A DNA stretch of 63,775 nucleotides from Pseudomonas folii (GTDB taxonomy: Bacteria > Pseudomonadota > Gammaproteobacteria > Pseudomonadales > Pseudomonadaceae): contig NZ_JACONW010000012.1 in NCBI RefSeq assembly GCF_014357575.1, forward strand, positions 1 to 63,775. The letters are read 5' to 3'. A program made the translations under genes and the position numbers. A model generated the notes under the pieces. That model worked only from the letters and a program-made list of their open reading frames with translations. It had not been told where the DNA came from and ran no database searches. Shown in pieces: positions 26,294 to 35,146 of this stretch (positions are counted from its first letter, which is position 1; each line of letters starts with the position of its first letter).

Positions 26294-26659
26294 GTGTCGG
26301 TCATTCATCTGGATTACAGCGTATTGACGACGTTGCAGGAAGTCATGGAAGACGAGTATCCAACCCTTCTCGATGTGTTCCTCAAAGACTCTGAATATCG
26401 CATCTCCCGTTTGCGTCAGCTTATGGGCGTGGGCGCGTTCGATCTGCAGGAGCTGAGCCTCATGGCCCACAGCTTTAAAGGCAGCAGCAGCAATATGGGT
26501 GCCCTGCGCCTTGCCGACCTGTGCCGCGAGCTCGAAGAGCGCAGCCGTCGGGAGGAAAGTGCCGGTCTTGACGACCTATTGACCGCGCTCGATCACGAAT
26601 ACTCGACTGTGCGTCGGTTATTCGACGCGGAACGACAGTTTTTTATCGCACACCCCTGA
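26294..26659 (+). CDS. hptB: Histidine phosphotransfer protein HptB
   Basis: A 121-residue HPt domain with the phospho-acceptor His59 in the MAHSFKGSSSNMGA motif. It relays phosphate from hybrid kinases (RetS, PA1611 and others in P. aeruginosa) to HsbR. The GTG at 26294 is chosen because AGGAG (26280-26284) is at 9-nt spacing and the protein then starts like its P. aeruginosa homologue; GTG 26285 directly abuts the SD. The gene follows hsbR by 31 bp. Confidence 0.87.
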   Translation: MSVIHLDYSVLTTLQEVMEDEYPTLLDVFLKDSEYRISRLRQLMGVGAFDLQELSLMAHSFKGSSSNMGALRLADLCRELEERSRREESAGLDDLLTALDHEYSTVRRLFDAERQFFIAHP

Positions 26660-26770
26660 GTCGACTCGCGCTTCTATCAAACAAATGCGCCTACCAGATT
26701 TGGAATGTTATTTACCTGTAGGAGACTCCCCGTCGTCCAGACTCCGCGCTGTCGCGCAGCAAACACGGAT

Positions 26771-26876
26771 CTGTTGGGGCGAGTGGGCGGCAATCCGACT
26801 TGCCCGCGAATAAGACGACGCGGTACATCAGCCCTACTGCGTTATCGTTCTTCGCGGGCAAGCCTCGCTCCAACAG
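26771..26876. repeat. REP-type inverted pair with an interrupted left arm
   Basis: The right arm TTCGCGGGCAAGCCTCGCTCCAACAG-type sequence is mirrored on the left, but the left arm is split by about 15 extra bases (TGGGCGGCAATCCGA) between GCGAG and CTTGCCCGCGAA. It belongs to the familiar Pseudomonas REP family with GCGGGCAAGCCTCGCTCC cores. Confidence 0.75.
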
Positions 26877-26912
26877 AAACCACCGGGATATCAGGTAGTT
26901 ATTTTATGTTTA

Positions 26913-27016
26913 ATGAGCGCGCGCTTGCCCCGCGACTCGGTCTGGCAGTCGATAAATCTATCGGCTTTGCTGACGCTATCGTCCGGATGCGGCCCAGACC
27001 AAGCGCGCTCCTACAG
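26913..27016. repeat. Second REP-type palindromic pair
   Basis: GAGCGCGCGCTTG...GGTCTGG on the left pairs with CCCAGACCAAGCGCGCTCCTAC on the right, with a further small hairpin (GATAAATCTATC) between them. It is a more degenerate REP-family pair. Confidence 0.6.
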
Positions 27017-27128
27017 ATGCGCGTCAGCTGCGAGAGCGCGGCACCATGTACACCGGGGCTGCTCTTGATCGTCGTTGGCCCGTATCTTGCTCTGTTCTGA
27101 GTATTCAGCTGTTTTCGCGGAGATCGAC

Positions 27129-28511
27129 ATGCCACTCGCCCCCAATGCTCTTCTTCAAGCCACTCCAGTGGCGGCGCAGAAGGCCAGTTCTGCCAACAAC
27201 TCAGCCAGGCCGGCTGACAGTGGCAAGGACGACAACTCCAGCTTCTCTGACGTGTATGCCAAGCAGGCTCAGGCTAAATCGGCTGCGAGCAACGACGCTC
27301 CGGTCAAGGCCAGACCTGCCGCCGATAAAGACAAACAGGTTGCAGATAAGGCCGCATCCGACAAGGACGATGCTGCCGCTTCGGATTCGACGACGGTTGC
27401 CGATAGCGGCAATACCTTGCCTGCCGAGCCCGTTGCCAGCGACAGCGACGGCAAGGCTGAAGAACAGGTTGATCCGGCAGTGGCGCAGATTGTGACCCCG
27501 GAACCGACCCTTGATCCGGCACTTGATCCTGCTTTGCAGGCCATTGCCAGTCAGGCCACGACCCAGCTGGACACCGACAAGCCGAAAGTTGATGTCGCTG
27601 CCGCCTCAACCGCCTTGCCGAACGTACAAGCGGCTGACCCGGCTGAGGTATCTTTCGACCCGAACGCTGATCCGCTTGAGGACATGCCCGCCCTGCAGTT
27701 TGCTCTTGAGAATGCGGCAGCCAAGGCGCAACAGGCTCAGCAGGCGCAAAATGCTCACGCAACGGCTCAGGCAGGCAAGAACGCCAAGGTCGATAACGCC
27801 GCAACGGATCCATCCCAGCTCGCCAATAACCTGGCAGCGCTGGATGAGCGTTCATCTGTTTCGGACGAGCCCAGCACCGAGAGCAGCGATAAATCATTCG
27901 ACGGGTTGCTCGATGGCGGTCTCAAGGATGTCAAAGCCGCTGCTGGCGATACGCGGGTGGATAACTTCGCTGATCGTCTTGCGGCCCTGAGTCAGGCGGC
28001 GCAGCAGCCTCGCGCAGCAGCTCCGGCAGTACCCCTGATGAATCAGCCGTTGGCGATGCACCAGAGTGGCTGGAGTGAAGGCGTGGTGGAGCGCGTCATG
28101 TATCTGTCGAGTCAGAACCTGAAGTCGGCTGACATCCAGTTGGAGCCTGCTGAATTGGGTCGCCTCGATATTCGTATCAATATGGCACCGGACCAGCAGA
28201 CTCAAGTGACCTTCATGAGTGCTCATGTGGGGGTTCGTGAAGCGCTGGAAAGCCAGATGTCCCGCCTGCGAGATTCCTTTACCCAGCAGGGGATGGGGCA
28301 GGTGGACGTGAACGTTTCCGACCAGTCTCGCAATCAGCAGAACCAGGCCCAGCAGCAAGAACAGGCCAACAATGCCCGGGGCACGGGTAATGGCGGTTCG
28401 GGCGTCAATGGCGTCGACGGTTCGGACGGTATCGACGCAGATACTGGCGTTGCGATCAGTCAGCCGGTTCAGCGAGTTGTGGGTACCAGCGAGATTGATT
28501 ACTACGCTTGA
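27129..28511 (+). CDS. fliK: Flagellar hook-length control protein FliK
   Basis: A 460-residue secreted molecular ruler and substrate-specificity switch. The long N-terminal part is disordered and rich in Ala, Asp, Gln and Lys, the usual ruler composition; the conserved C-terminal Flg_hook domain (about 340-420: LSSQNLKSADIQLEPAELGRLDIRINM) contacts FlhB. A Gln/Asn/Gly-rich tail follows. ATG 27129 (MPLAPNALLQ) is chosen; an earlier in-frame start lies in the REP-rich gap. A second FliK-like gene lies at 51052-52701. Confidence 0.92.
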   Translation: MPLAPNALLQATPVAAQKASSANNSARPADSGKDDNSSFSDVYAKQAQAKSAASNDAPVKARPAADKDKQVADKAASDKDDAAASDSTTVADSGNTLPAEPVASDSDGKAEEQVDPAVAQIVTPEPTLDPALDPALQAIASQATTQLDTDKPKVDVAAASTALPNVQAADPAEVSFDPNADPLEDMPALQFALENAAAKAQQAQQAQNAHATAQAGKNAKVDNAATDPSQLANNLAALDERSSVSDEPSTESSDKSFDGLLDGGLKDVKAAAGDTRVDNFADRLAALSQAAQQPRAAAPAVPLMNQPLAMHQSGWSEGVVERVMYLSSQNLKSADIQLEPAELGRLDIRINMAPDQQTQVTFMSAHVGVREALESQMSRLRDSFTQQGMGQVDVNVSDQSRNQQNQAQQQEQANNARGTGNGGSGVNGVDGSDGIDADTGVAISQPVQRVVGTSEIDYYA

Positions 28512-28542
28512 GTCTGTGTAGGAACGATGCGATCACGAGTGT

Positions 28543-28635
28543 CGTGGGACCGGCTTTAGCCGGGAAGGGGTTATTTCGGCAGATAGAGATTCAGCATCTG
28601 TCCCGGCCTCTTCCCGGCTAAAGCCGGTCCCACGT
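28543..28635. repeat. REP-type inverted pair (same family as 24050-24148)
   Basis: CGTGGGACCGGCTTTAGCCGGGAAG and its complement CTTCCCGGCTAAAGCCGGTCCCACG flank a ~43-nt spacer. It sits between fliK and the sigma54 promoter of fliL and may help separate the two transcripts. Confidence 0.85.
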
Positions 28636-28709
28636 CGCACATCAACCAGTGGGCTCCACATAAAAATCCACCGTGCTAACCCCCCGTCCTGACCTCCCTC
28701 TCGCAACTC

Positions 28710-28725
28710 TGGCATAACACTTGCT
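28710..28725 (+). promoter_or_regulatory. Sigma54-type promoter of the fliLMNOPQR-flhB operon
   Basis: TGGCAT-AACAC-TTGCT keeps GG and GC 10 nt apart and deviates from consensus in one base. It lies 51 bp upstream of the fliL ATG. Confidence 0.82.
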
Positions 28726-28776
28726 CTCCCTCTGTCACGCATTAGCGAACCCCCCGAATAGTGACGGATTATTGGC

Positions 28777-29280
28777 ATGGCGAAGAGCGACGAAGTTAAA
28801 GAACCTGGCTCAAAAGGCAAACTCAAGCTCATCATCATTGTGGTAGTGGCTTTATTGCTGGCCGTCGGCCTTTCAGTCGGCGCGACCTGGTTTTTCATGC
28901 ACAGCTCCGAGCCTAAAGTGGACCCGGCGGCTGTCGCAGCGGCTGATCCCAATGCCAAACACCCGGCCATTTTCGAAGCGCTGACGCCGGCGTTCGTGGT
29001 CAATTTCAACTCCAATGGTCGTCAGCGCTACATGCAGGTCAGCATCACCATGCTGGCGCGCAATCAGCCTGATCTTGACGCATTGAAGGTGCACATGCCG
29101 GTCATTCGCAATAACCTGGTCATGCTGTTTGCCGGCATCCCCTTCGAATCTCTGGCATCCCCTATCGGTCAGGAAATGCTGCGTCAGAAAGCGACCGCCA
29201 GCGTTCAGGAAGTCGCCCAGAAAGAATTGGGCAAAACCGTGATCGAGCAACTGCTTTTCACTAACTTCGTATTGCAGTAG
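28777..29280 (+). CDS. fliL: Flagellar basal body-associated protein FliL
   Basis: A 167-residue single-pass inner-membrane protein: cytoplasmic Lys-rich N tail, membrane helix at about residues 20-45 (LKLIIIVVVALLLAVGL), periplasmic stomatin-like domain. FliL rings surround the stators and stabilise them under load. First gene of the operon behind the sigma54 site at 28710, and 9 bp before fliM. Confidence 0.93.
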   Translation: MAKSDEVKEPGSKGKLKLIIIVVVALLLAVGLSVGATWFFMHSSEPKVDPAAVAAADPNAKHPAIFEALTPAFVVNFNSNGRQRYMQVSITMLARNQPDLDALKVHMPVIRNNLVMLFAGIPFESLASPIGQEMLRQKATASVQEVAQKELGKTVIEQLLFTNFVLQ

Positions 29281-29289
29281 GAACACGAC

Positions 29290-30258
29290 ATGGCCGTGCA
29301 AGACCTGCTGTCCCAGGATGAGATCGACGCGCTGTTGCACGGCGTGGACGATGGTCTGGTTGCAACCGAAAACGCTGCTGAACCCGGCAGCATCAAAAGT
29401 TATGACCTGACCAGTCAGGATCGGATCGTCCGGGGTCGGATGCCGACTCTGGAAATGATCAATGAGCGATTCGCCCGTTATACCCGGATCAGCATGTTCA
29501 ACCTGCTGCGTCGCTCTGCCGACGTGGCCGTAGGTGGCGTGCAGGTGATGAAGTTCGGCGAGTACGTTCACTCGCTGTATGTGCCGACCAGTCTCAATCT
29601 GGTCAAGCTCAAACCGTTGCGTGGTACCGGGCTGTTCATCCTTGACGCCAAACTGGTGTTCAAGCTGGTGGATAACTTCTTTGGCGGTGACGGTCGTCAC
29701 GCCAAAATTGAAGGGCGTGAATTTACGCCGACCGAATTGCGAGTGGTACGCATGGTGCTGGACCAGGCTTTCATCGATATGAAAGAAGCCTGGCAGGCCA
29801 TCATGGAAGTGAACTTCGAGTACATCAACTCTGAAGTGAACCCGGCGATGGCCAACATCGTGGGGCCAAGCGAAGCGGTTGTCGTATCGACTTTCCACAT
29901 CGAACTGGACGGAGGTGGCGGCGACCTGCATGTCACCTTGCCTTACTCGATGATCGAACCCATTCGGGAAATGCTGGACGCGGGCTTCCAGTCCGATCTG
30001 GATGACCAGGATGAGCGCTGGATCAATGCACTCAAGCAGGATGTTCTGGATGTAGCAGTGCCCATGAGCGCGACGGTTGTTCGGCGGCAGTTATTGCTAC
30101 GCGACATTCTGCACATGCAGCCGGGCGACATTATTCCGGTTGATATGCCTGACGAGATGGTGATGCGCGCCAATGGCGTGCCTTCCTTCAAGGTCAAGCT
30201 GGGATCGCATCAAGGCAATCTGGCGCTGCAAGTCATCGAGCCGATAGAGCGGCGTTGA
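29290..30258 (+). CDS. fliM: Flagellar motor switch protein FliM
   Basis: A 322-residue C-ring protein. The N-terminal CheY-binding segment is intact (LLSQDEIDALLHGVDDG), followed by the middle domain (about 50-230, GGNG-like FFGGDGRHAKIEGREFTPTE) and a C-terminal SpoA domain that pairs with FliN. SD TAGGAA precedes the ATG. CheY (40592) is the expected partner. Confidence 0.96.
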   Translation: MAVQDLLSQDEIDALLHGVDDGLVATENAAEPGSIKSYDLTSQDRIVRGRMPTLEMINERFARYTRISMFNLLRRSADVAVGGVQVMKFGEYVHSLYVPTSLNLVKLKPLRGTGLFILDAKLVFKLVDNFFGGDGRHAKIEGREFTPTELRVVRMVLDQAFIDMKEAWQAIMEVNFEYINSEVNPAMANIVGPSEAVVVSTFHIELDGGGGDLHVTLPYSMIEPIREMLDAGFQSDLDDQDERWINALKQDVLDVAVPMSATVVRRQLLLRDILHMQPGDIIPVDMPDEMVMRANGVPSFKVKLGSHQGNLALQVIEPIERR

Positions 30259-30313
30259 GTTTTTCTCGCCGAAATTTTTGTGTCACTGAATCAATGTTCA
30301 CCGAGGACAACCG

Positions 30314-30781
30314 ATGGCTGATGAAAACGATATGACGTCTGCTGAAGATCAGGCGTTGGCCGATGAGTGGGCGGCAGCACTGGAAGAAACAGGTGATGAC
30401 GGTCAGAGCGATATCGATGCGCTGCTTGCTGCAGACGCCGGTAATTCGGCGGCTTCCAGTCGTATGGCAATGGAAGAGTTCGGCAGCGTGCCCAAGAGCA
30501 ATGCTCAGGTAACGCTCGATGGCCCGAACCTTGACGTGATTCTGGATATTCCGGTGTCCATCTCCATGGAAGTAGGAAGTACTGACATCAGCATTCGTAA
30601 CCTGCTGCAGCTCAACCAGGGGTCGGTTATCGAACTGGATCGTCTGGCGGGTGAGCCGCTGGATGTGCTGGTCAACGGTACGTTGATCGCCCATGGCGAA
30701 GTGGTTGTGGTCAACGAGAAGTTCGGCATCCGCCTGACTGACGTGATCAGTCCGAGCGAACGTATCAAGAAGCTGCGCTAG
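30314..30781 (+). CDS. fliN: Flagellar motor switch protein FliN
   Basis: A 155-residue FliN. An acidic N-terminal extension (about 1-70) leads to a SpoA domain (LDVILDIPVSISMEVGSTDISIRNLLQLNQGSVIELDRLAGEPLDVLVNG). It forms the bottom of the C ring and docks FliH. The stop overlaps the GTG of fliO (TAGTG). Confidence 0.95.
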   Translation: MADENDMTSAEDQALADEWAAALEETGDDGQSDIDALLAADAGNSAASSRMAMEEFGSVPKSNAQVTLDGPNLDVILDIPVSISMEVGSTDISIRNLLQLNQGSVIELDRLAGEPLDVLVNGTLIAHGEVVVVNEKFGIRLTDVISPSERIKKLR

Positions 30782-31233
30782 TGAAGATGATCAGAGTTGT
30801 CGCAGCGTTGCTCGCCATGCCGTTGAGTGCTCTGGCGGCTGAGCCCGCCGTTCAGGCGGCGGCGCCCCAGGCGACTGCCGCCGTGTCCTCCGGCATGGGT
30901 GGGCAGATATTGCAGTTGCTGTTCGGCCTTCTGCTGGTCATTGGTCTCATCTTTGCGTTGGCCTGGCTGATGCGCCGGGTTCAGCGCGGGGTGCCGGGTA
31001 ATGCTCAGGTGATCGAACTGGTCGGCTCGCGGGCCATTGGTCCGCGTGATCGCCTGGTACTGGTGCAGGTCGGCAACGAACAGATACTGCTCGGCGTCAC
31101 GCCGGGACGAATCACGCCCCTGCATGTGCTGAACGAGCCAGTGCGGGTGCCGGAGACTCAGCCGGTGAATTCCGAGTTTGCGCAGCGTTTGATGGACTTG
31201 ATGGGCAATAAGGTTCAGAAGGATAAGAAGTAA
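30781..31233 (+). CDS. fliO: Flagellar export apparatus assembly protein FliO
   Basis: A 150-residue FliO, a scaffold for assembling the FliP ring of the export gate. The N terminus is signal-peptide-like ([20 protein letters not shown]), followed by a periplasmic Ala-rich stretch, a membrane helix (about 45-65, [19 protein letters not shown]) and a cytoplasmic domain. The GTG at 30781 overlaps the fliN stop; ATG 30787 is the alternative start and cannot be excluded. Confidence 0.88.
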   Translation: MKMIRVVAALLAMPLSALAAEPAVQAAAPQATAAVSSGMGGQILQLLFGLLLVIGLIFALAWLMRRVQRGVPGNAQVIELVGSRAIGPRDRLVLVQVGNEQILLGVTPGRITPLHVLNEPVRVPETQPVNSEFAQRLMDLMGNKVQKDKK

Positions 31234-31979
31234 TGCTGCGTATTCTGTTGACACTTTTGCTGGTGCTGGCAGCGCCTGTGGCGTTTGGTGCCGATCCGTT
31301 GTCGATCCCGGCAATTACGTTGGCCAACGGTGCGGACGGTCAGCAGGAATACTCGGTCAGCCTGCAAATTCTGCTGATCATGACGGCGCTGAGCTTTATC
31401 CCTGCGTTTGTCATGCTGATGACCAGTTTCACGCGGATCATCATTGTCTTCTCGATTCTGCGTCAGGCCCTGGGCTTGCAGCAGACGCCTTCGAACCAGA
31501 TCCTCACCGGCATGGCGCTGTTCCTGACCATGTTCATCATGGCCCCGGTGTTTGACCGGGTAAATCAGGACGCCTTGCAGCCCTATCTGGCAGAAACCCT
31601 GACAGCACAGGACGCAGTCGCCAAGGCGCAAGTACCCATCAAGGATTTCATGCTGGCGCAGACCCGCACCAGCGATCTTGAATTGTTCATGCGGCTTTCC
31701 AAGCGCACGGACATCGCTTCTCCGGACCAGGCTCCGCTGACGATTCTGGTGCCGGCCTTTGTCATTTCCGAACTCAAGACGGCATTTCAGATCGGCTTCA
31801 TGATCTTCATTCCGTTTCTGATCATCGACCTGGTGGTCGCCAGCGTGCTGATGGCCATGGGTATGATGATGCTCTCGCCATTGATTATTTCCCTGCCGTT
31901 CAAAATCATGCTTTTCGTGCTGGTGGATGGCTGGGCGTTGATCGTCGGCACCCTGGCCAGCAGTTTCGGTGGTGTATGA
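31233..31979 (+). CDS. fliP: Flagellar export gate protein FliP
   Basis: A 248-residue export-gate core protein with a cleavable N-terminal signal ([18 protein letters not shown]), unusual among bacterial inner-membrane proteins but standard for Fli[24 protein letters not shown] and the C-terminal [26 protein letters not shown] are family signatures. Four membrane helices are seen. Start overlaps the fliO stop (TAATG). Confidence 0.96.
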   Translation: MLRILLTLLLVLAAPVAFGADPLSIPAITLANGADGQQEYSVSLQILLIMTALSFIPAFVMLMTSFTRIIIVFSILRQALGLQQTPSNQILTGMALFLTMFIMAPVFDRVNQDALQPYLAETLTAQDAVAKAQVPIKDFMLAQTRTSDLELFMRLSKRTDIASPDQAPLTILVPAFVISELKTAFQIGFMIFIPFLIIDLVVASVLMAMGMMMLSPLIISLPFKIMLFVLVDGWALIVGTLASSFGGV

Positions 31980-32004
31980 ACCGTCCTGATCAGGAGTCCG
32001 CGCA

Positions 32005-32274
32005 ATGACGCCAGAAGTAGCTGTCGACCTGTTCCGCGAGGCACTGTGGTTTACCACATTGCTGGTGGCGATTCTGGTCGTGCCCAGTCTGCTCTGTGGT
32101 CTGCTGGTCGCCATGTTTCAGGCGGCCACTCAGATCAACGAACAGACGTTGAGCTTTCTGCCGCGCCTCATCGTGATGCTCATTACCCTGATTGTGGCCG
32201 GGCCCTGGTTGCTCAAGATGTTCATGGAATACATCCTCGCGTTGTATACCAGCATCCCCACCGTGATCGGCTGA
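32005..32274 (+). CDS. fliQ: Flagellar export gate protein FliQ
   Basis: An 89-residue protein with two membrane helices, the usual FliQ size. EVAVDLFREALWFTTLLVAILVVPSLLCGLLVAMFQAATQINEQTLSFLPR is the canonical sequence. Four copies wrap the FliP-FliR core of the gate. It lies 25 bp after fliP and 4 bp before fliR. Confidence 0.95.
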   Translation: MTPEVAVDLFREALWFTTLLVAILVVPSLLCGLLVAMFQAATQINEQTLSFLPRLIVMLITLIVAGPWLLKMFMEYILALYTSIPTVIG

Positions 32275-32278
32275 CCTC

Positions 32279-33064
32279 GTGGAACCGATTCTTGCCCTGA
32301 CCAATGGGCAGATCGGCACTTGGGTAGCGAGCTTCATGCTGCCAATGTTCCGGATCACCGCGCTGTTGATGACCATGCCGATTATCGGGACAACACTGGT
32401 GCCTGGCCGTGTGCGTCTTTATTTCGCCCTGGCCATCACCGTTGTAGTTGCGCCGGTACTGCCGCCCATGCCCGAGGTCAATGCGCTTGACCTGACGGCT
32501 TTGCTGCTGATCGGTGAGCAGATCATTATCGGCGCAGGCCTGGGGCTGTGCCTTCAGTTGTTCTTCCATTCTTTTGTCGTTGCCGGCCAGATCATCTCTA
32601 CGCAGATGGGTATGGGCTTTGCGTCCATGGTCGACCCTACCAACGGCGTGTCATCGGCGGTGATTGGGCAATTCTTCACCATGCTGGTCACGCTGGTGTT
32701 CCTCGGCATGAACGGCCACCTTGTGGTGATAGAAACCCTGATCGAGAGCTTTACGACCTTGCCAGTAGGTGGTGGCTTGCTCGTATCCAACTTCTGGGCG
32801 CTCGCCAATGGCCTGGGCTGGGTCATGGCCGCCGGTCTGAAGCTGGTATTGCCGACGATTACCGCCTTGCTGGTCGTCAACATCGCTTTTGGCGTCATGA
32901 CCCGGGCAGCGCCGCAACTGAACATTTTCTCCATCGGTTTTCCGCTGACGCTGGTCCTGGGCTTTGTCATCCTGTGGATCAGCCTGGCGGACATTCTCAA
33001 TCAATACCAACCGCTGGCAACTGAAGCGTTGCAGAGCTTCCGTGACATGGTGAGGGCTCGCTGA
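32279..33064 (+). CDS. fliR: Flagellar export gate protein FliR
   Basis: A 261-residue, six-helix membrane protein. The conserved start region (LPMFRITALLMTMPIIG) and GFASMVDPTNGVSSAVIGQFFTML identify it. The start is GTG at 32279, only 4 nt after the fliQ stop; no ATG is available nearby in frame. It completes the FliPQR pore. Confidence 0.94.
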   Translation: MEPILALTNGQIGTWVASFMLPMFRITALLMTMPIIGTTLVPGRVRLYFALAITVVVAPVLPPMPEVNALDLTALLLIGEQIIIGAGLGLCLQLFFHSFVVAGQIISTQMGMGFASMVDPTNGVSSAVIGQFFTMLVTLVFLGMNGHLVVIETLIESFTTLPVGGGLLVSNFWALANGLGWVMAAGLKLVLPTITALLVVNIAFGVMTRAAPQLNIFSIGFPLTLVLGFVILWISLADILNQYQPLATEALQSFRDMVRAR

Positions 33065-33065
33065 C

Positions 33066-34202
33066 ATGGCCGAGAACGAGAATGGTCAGGACAAAACAGA
33101 AGACCCCACGGATAAAAAGCGAAGTGATGCCCGCAAGGAAGGCCAGATTGCCCGCTCCAAGGAGCTGAACACCCTGGCAATCATGATGGCAGGCGCGATC
33201 GGGCTTCTGGTTGAAGGTCCGGACATTGCCGAGGCGATGTCCTACATGATGACGTCGAACTTCACCATCACCCGTGAAGTGCTCATGGATCAGGGATCCA
33301 TGGGCAAGATGCTGCTTTCGACCGGCAAGCTCGCTCTGGTTGTCATGATGCCTTTTTTTCTGGTCATGCTTGCTGCGGCGATTATTGGCCCGATTTCCCT
33401 GGGGGGTTGGTTGTTCGCCACCAAGTCAATGGCTCCCAAATTCAGCCGCATGAACCCGTTGGCGGGCCTCAAGCGCATGTTCTCTCCCAATGCGCTGATT
33501 GAGCTGCTCAAGTCCTTCGCCAAGTTCGTGATCGTGCTGATCGTCGCGCTGCTGGTGTTGAACATGGAGAAGGCTGCGCTGGTTTCCATTGCTCATGAGC
33601 CGTTGGAGCAAGCGATCATTCACAGCTTGCAGGTTGTGGGATGGAGTACCGTATGGATGGCCTGCGGGCTGATTTTCATCGCTGCGGTGGATGTGCCATT
33701 CCAGCTGTGGGAAGCGCACAAGAAACTGTTGATGACCAAGCAGGAAGTGCGCGACGAGTATAAGAACTCCGAAGGCAGCCCAGAGGTCAAGCAGCGCATT
33801 CGCCAGTTGCAGCGCGAAGCATCGCAGCGCCGCATGATGGAGTCGGTCCCCCAGGCCGATGTGATCATCACTAACCCGACGCACTTTGCTGTAGCCCTTA
33901 AATATGACCCTGAACAGGGTGGGGCGCCGATGCTGGTGGCCAAGGGTGTGGACTTTGTGGCGTTGAAGATTCGGGAGATTGGTGCGCACAACCAGATTCT
34001 GATTCTGGAGTCGCCGGGGCTTGCGCGTTCGATTTACTACAGTACGGATCTTGATCAGGAAATCCCGGCCGGTTTGTACCTGGCGGTGGCTCAGGTCCTC
34101 GCGTATGTGTATCAGATTCGTCAGTACCATGCGGGGCAGGGCAAACGTCCGGATCCGCTGGGTGATATCACCATTCCGCCGGATTTGCAGCGGGATTCTT
34201 GA
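33066..34202 (+). CDS. flhB: Flagellar export switch protein FlhB
   Basis: A 378-residue FlhB: four membrane helices and a cytoplasmic domain with the autocleavage motif NPTH (IITNPTHFAVALKYD). Cleavage there permits the FliK-triggered switch from hook to filament export. The N terminus is highly charged (NGQDKTEDPTDKKRSDARKEGQ). Last gene of the fliL operon; the second large repeat begins 33 bp after its stop. A stand-alone homologue of its C-terminal part is at 50729-51052. Confidence 0.96.
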   Translation: MAENENGQDKTEDPTDKKRSDARKEGQIARSKELNTLAIMMAGAIGLLVEGPDIAEAMSYMMTSNFTITREVLMDQGSMGKMLLSTGKLALVVMMPFFLVMLAAAIIGPISLGGWLFATKSMAPKFSRMNPLAGLKRMFSPNALIELLKSFAKFVIVLIVALLVLNMEKAALVSIAHEPLEQAIIHSLQVVGWSTVWMACGLIFIAAVDVPFQLWEAHKKLLMTKQEVRDEYKNSEGSPEVKQRIRQLQREASQRRMMESVPQADVIITNPTHFAVALKYDPEQGGAPMLVAKGVDFVALKIREIGAHNQILILESPGLARSIYYSTDLDQEIPAGLYLAVAQVLAYVYQIRQYHAGQGKRPDPLGDITIPPDLQRDS

Positions 34203-34235
34203 TTTTTGCAGGCCTCTGGGTCTATCGCTGCTGGT

Positions 34236-34992
34236 TTTGTGTACATATCCGTTACCGTGTTCATGGCTGATATTGGTTGCGCTTTTACAGCGCGTCACTT
34301 TCGAAAAGCGCGAAAGTAACCAAAGCGCTCTTGCCCCATCCCTCGGCACCTCGCTGTCGCTCGGTGTACCCGCCCGCAGATCCTGAACCGTGGGCCGCCG
34401 CAACGGGCCATCCATGGCCCAATGCGGCTAACCCGGCGTCCTGCCGGGTTGCCCACGCTTCAGAATCTGCGTTCGGCCAGCGTGATTTAACGGGGCGCCC
34501 CAGATCAAGATCAAAAGCGCGGCGGCCTGACAGCCGACCTGATTTCTTGGGTTTGCCGACATTCTGTAGGAGCTGCCGAAGGCTGCGATGCGGTGTGTCA
34601 GGCGAAGAATGGGTTGGCTGTCGGGACGTCTCGCGAACAAGTTCGCTCCTACCGGTCCGAGGCGATACCACCGTTCTCGCTCTGCTTTTGATCTGTTCTG
34701 CTTTTGATTTTGATTTTGATCTTAAGCGCCCCGTTAAACCACGCCGGCCGAAATCCGACCTTGCTGCGTGGGGCAAAACGGCAGGGATGCCGGTTTAGCC
34801 GCCTCAGGCCATGGATGGCCGGTGGCGGCGGCCCCACGCAGCAAGGTCGGATTACGGGCATGCCGAGCCTAGGCGAGGCACCAAGTGGTGGGGCATGAGC
34901 GCTTTGGTTACTTTCGCGCTTTTTCGAAAGTGACCCGCCGTAAGGGCGGAACCATAAAGCCGCCGTTACCCAGTAACGGATATGTACACAAA
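34236..34992. repeat. Large composite inverted-repeat element, copy 2
   Basis: A ~757-bp non-coding element with terminal repeats TTTGTGTACATATCCGTT (34236-34253) and its perfect complement (34975-34992). Left arm: the module with ATCCTGAACCGTGGGCCGCCGC and GGCCATCCATGGCC core; right arm: the module with GCCGGTGGCGGCGGCCCCACGCAGC. Between them are the TTTAACGGGGCGC/GCGCCCCGTTAAA pair (about 34486 and 34725), an ATCAAAAGC-rich centre, and REP-like stems at 34566 and 34637. Module order is the reverse of copy 1 and the same as copy 3. It separates flhB from flhA. Confidence 0.88.
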
Positions 34993-35068
34993 TCACTAAA
35001 TGACCACCCCCCCCCATCTCACACTTTCTTACAGACCCCGCCCGCTATTTCATCACCGATTCCACAGT

Positions 35069-35084
35069 TGGAAAGCTTCTTGCA
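35069..35084 (+). promoter_or_regulatory. Sigma54-type promoter of flhA
   Basis: TGGAAA-GCTTC-TTGCA keeps the invariant GG and GC 10 nt apart, with a weaker -24 element than the others. It is placed 62 bp upstream of the flhA GTG, as expected for a FleQ/RpoN target. Confidence 0.72.
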
Positions 35085-35146
35085 ATAGGTCATATCAGGT
35101 CGCCATCGGCGTCAAAGTTTTGATTTAGCGCGCAGGTAAATAATCG

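Larger units (their letters stand above)
26660..27128. other. REP-rich intergenic region before fliK
   Basis: This 469-bp gap holds two REP-type palindromic pairs (26771-26876 and about 26913-27016) and no credible gene. An open frame of ~130 codons runs through them but is made of the repeat itself. No promoter could be assigned for fliK. Confidence 0.6.

Noticed and set aside
26705..27100. Open frame of 131 codons upstream of fliK
   Set aside because: It runs through two REP palindromes and has no SD or recognisable domain.
34277..34798. Open frame of ~170 codons inside the second large repeat, and similar ones at 5993-6337, 50001-50294 and 50009-50365
   Set aside because: These frames are produced by the repeat itself, occur in both strands and several frames, and do not keep one frame across copies.
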